In this document: one piece after another, positions 13,021-13,870 of the stretch
How positions within the stretch are numbered: the first letter of the stretch is position 1
Layout: each line of letters starts with the position of its first letter
Source of the DNA: Janthinobacterium sp.
GTDB taxonomy: Bacteria; Pseudomonadota; Gammaproteobacteria; Burkholderiales; Burkholderiaceae_D
Assembly (NCBI GenBank): GCA_003482555.1
Contig: DMYQ01000128.1
Location: forward strand, 1-13,870
Reading direction: 5' to 3'
DNA: 13,870 nucleotides
Notes under the pieces: model-generated
Database searches by the model: none
What the model was told of the DNA's origin: nothing
What the model saw: the letters and a program-made list of their open reading frames with translations, nothing else
Position numbers and translations under genes: made by a program

Positions 13021-13045
13021 CGCCGGTAAGCAGATGTTACCGGCG
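13021..13045. repeat. 9-bp perfect inverted repeat
   Basis: CGCCGGTAA (13021-13029) and TTACCGGCG (13037-13045) flank a 7-nt centre. The geometry fits either a protein-binding dyad or a stable RNA hairpin. No T-tract follows on either strand. A further hairpin with a bulge, GCGC-c-CTGG with CCAG-GCGC (13043-13065), overlaps it by 3 nt. Confidence 0.6.
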
Positions 13046-13065
13046 CCCTGGTACGACCCAGGCGC

Positions 13066-13089
13066 TAAGTAAAGCGCATGATTTACTTA
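13066..13089. promoter_or_regulatory. Probable TetR operator, 8-bp arms
   Basis: TAAGTAAA (13066-13073) and TTTACTTA (13082-13089) are perfect inverted arms with an 8-nt centre, a 24-bp AT-rich dyad in GC-rich surroundings. It lies 27 bp before the tetR start and overlaps the minus-strand extended -10. This is the expected place and size for a TetR-family autoregulatory and divergent operator. Confidence 0.6.
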
Positions 13090-13094
13090 TATCA
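13086..13094 (-). promoter_or_regulatory. Extended -10 candidate for the DUF1800/DUF1501 operon
   Basis: TGATATAAG on the minus strand is an extended -10 (TGn plus TATAAG, 5 of 6). No clear -35 is present. Start near 13079 would give a leader of about 136 nt carrying the downstream hairpins. Confidence 0.3.
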
Positions 13095-13116
13095 ATCGTT
13101 TGAGATATGTGATTAA

Positions 13117-13824
13117 ATGCTTGCCATGACCATTACAGACGAGAACGGCAAGCCCGAACGGGGCGCCGACGACAACCGCAAACCGCGCTCCGACGGTGAG
13201 CAATCGCGCGAACGCCTGCTGCTGACGGCGATCCGCCTGTTCGCCGAGCGCGGCTTCGCCAACAGCTCGACGCGCGACATCGCCCTGGCCGCCGGCGCCA
13301 ACGTGGCGGCCATCAGTTACTACTTCGGCGACAAGGCCGGCCTGTACCGGGCCTGCTTCACCGACCAATCGGCCGGCCCGGAAAAGGACATCGCCACGTT
13401 CGTGCAGCCGCATTTCACCCTGCGCCAGTCGCTGCAGGGCTTTTACGCCCAGTTGATGGCGCAGATGGGCCAGGGCGACCTGGCGCAGATGTGCATGCGC
13501 CTGTGGTTCCGTGAAATGCTGGAACCGACCGGCCTGTGGGCCGAGGAAATCGACCACGGCATCAAGCCGGTGCACCTGGCCCTGGTCGACCTGCTGGCGC
13601 GCCATCTCGGCCTCGTCGCGCCCGACGACGAGACCCACCGGCTGGCGTTTTCAATCGCCGGCCTGGGCTTGCAAGTGATGATCACGCGCGACGTGATCGA
13701 ATCGATCCGGCCGCAATTGCTGGCCACACCGGAAGCCATCGTCGCATGGAGCGCGCAACTGGTCGACTACGCCGAAGCGATGGTGGACGCGCAAGGCCGC
13801 CGACTACAACAAGGAAAAGCATGA
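13117..13824 (+). CDS. TetR family regulator, CecR/DUF1956-like, 235 aa
   Basis: The N-terminal HTH spans about residues 26-75 (RERLLLTAIRLFAERGFAN, STRDIALAAGANVAAISYYFGDKAGLYRACF). The AGxNxAAIxYYFG form and a C-terminal region with FREMLEPTGLW and HLALVDLLARHLG resemble the CecR (YbiH) type with a DUF1956 domain. In E. coli, CecR controls a HlyD/ABC export operon beginning with ybhG. The stop overlaps the next start as ATGA, so the regulator is the first gene of an operon whose next product is exported. Start: ATG 13117 or ATG 13126 (MTITDENG); neither has a Shine-Dalgarno. A TTAAAT at 13113-13118 would, if the -10, favour a leaderless start at 13126. It probably also represses the divergent DUF1800 operon through the 13066-13089 dyad. 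Confidence 0.9.
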   Translation: MLAMTITDENGKPERGADDNRKPRSDGEQSRERLLLTAIRLFAERGFANSSTRDIALAAGANVAAISYYFGDKAGLYRACFTDQSAGPEKDIATFVQPHFTLRQSLQGFYAQLMAQMGQGDLAQMCMRLWFREMLEPTGLWAEEIDHGIKPVHLALVDLLARHLGLVAPDDETHRLAFSIAGLGLQVMITRDVIESIRPQLLATPEAIVAWSAQLVDYAEAMVDAQGRRLQQGKA

Positions 13825-13870
13825 AGACAGTTCGACGCGCACTGGCGGCGCACTTGGCCCTGGCACTGGC
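13821..13870 (+). CDS. Truncated gene with signal-peptide-like N-terminus
   Basis: The ATG at 13821 overlaps the tetR stop (ATGA), with AAGGAA 4 nt upstream. The 16 complete codons read MKTVRRALAAHLALAL: two Arg followed by a hydrophobic stretch, as in a Sec signal peptide or membrane anchor. The gene continues beyond the window. Next to a CecR-type regulator, a HlyD-like adaptor or outer-membrane efflux protein is the likely identity, by context only. Confidence 0.7.
   Translation, partial: MKTVRRALAAHLALAL

Noticed and set aside
11603..13072. A 489-codon plus-strand frame over DUF1800
   Set aside because: It is antisense to a clear DUF1800 gene, has low-complexity R/A/V/Q composition, and has no motif.
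1..13870. Defence island, prophage or biosynthetic gene cluster
   Set aside because: No integrase, transposase, nuclease, toxin, NRPS/PKS or phage structural gene is present. The genes are typical chromosomal regulators, kinases and oxygenases.

Overview
The window is GC-rich, densely coded DNA from what looks like a betaproteobacterium of the Oxalobacteraceae (Massilia, Duganella or Janthinobacterium type). This rests on GC-rich codon use, strong similarity of the regulators to Burkholderiales and xanthomonad relatives, and the mix of LysR, OhrR and TetR regulators with CHASE and REC sensor kinases. The genus is inference. I see no prophage, transposase, CRISPR array, tRNA or rRNA.

Layout. 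15-461 (-) is an unrecognised 148-aa protein. 768-1838 (+) is a metalloprotein of the M29 aminopeptidase / dihydroxypyridine-dioxygenase fold. 1916-2854 (-) is a LysR regulator that diverges from a two-gene operon: a PhyH-type Fe(II)/2-oxoglutarate dioxygenase (2961-3800) and a sugar-isomerase-like TIM barrel (3809-4636). A LysR-type dyad lies between the two start codons. 4615-6951 (-) is a CHASE-PAS histidine kinase whose 3' end overlaps the TIM-barrel gene tail to tail by 22 nt. 7104-7556 (+) is a two-cysteine OhrR-type peroxide sensor with no ohr gene next to it. 7622-8362 (+) is a second, unrelated 2OG-Fe(II) dioxygenase. 8501-9853 (+) is a REC-HisKA-HATPase protein that starts with GTG.

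The 9854-10206 gap is not empty. It holds three 11-bp tandem repeats that read as DnaA-box-like 9-mers on the minus strand, a sigma70-like promoter, and a probable small RNA of about 68 nt (two hairpins, the second a strong intrinsic terminator). On the other strand it holds a 35-codon membrane-microprotein candidate. 10207-12943 (-) is the paired exported DUF1501/DUF1800 operon, transcribed away from a TetR/CecR-type regulator (13117-13824, +). The regulator overlaps, by ATGA, the start of a truncated gene with a signal-peptide-like N-terminus. The 12944-13116 intergenic region carries four inverted repeats, one touching the DUF1800 Shine-Dalgarno and one resembling a TetR operator.

Most genes are ordinary chromosomal metabolism and signalling. 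The least explained signals are the 9869-10029 repeat, promoter and sRNA block, and the structured 12959-13089 leader/operator region. Several regulator genes (LysR, OhrR, possibly TetR) have no Shine-Dalgarno, and for LysR and OhrR the predicted transcription start falls at the start codon, which suggests leaderless mRNAs.
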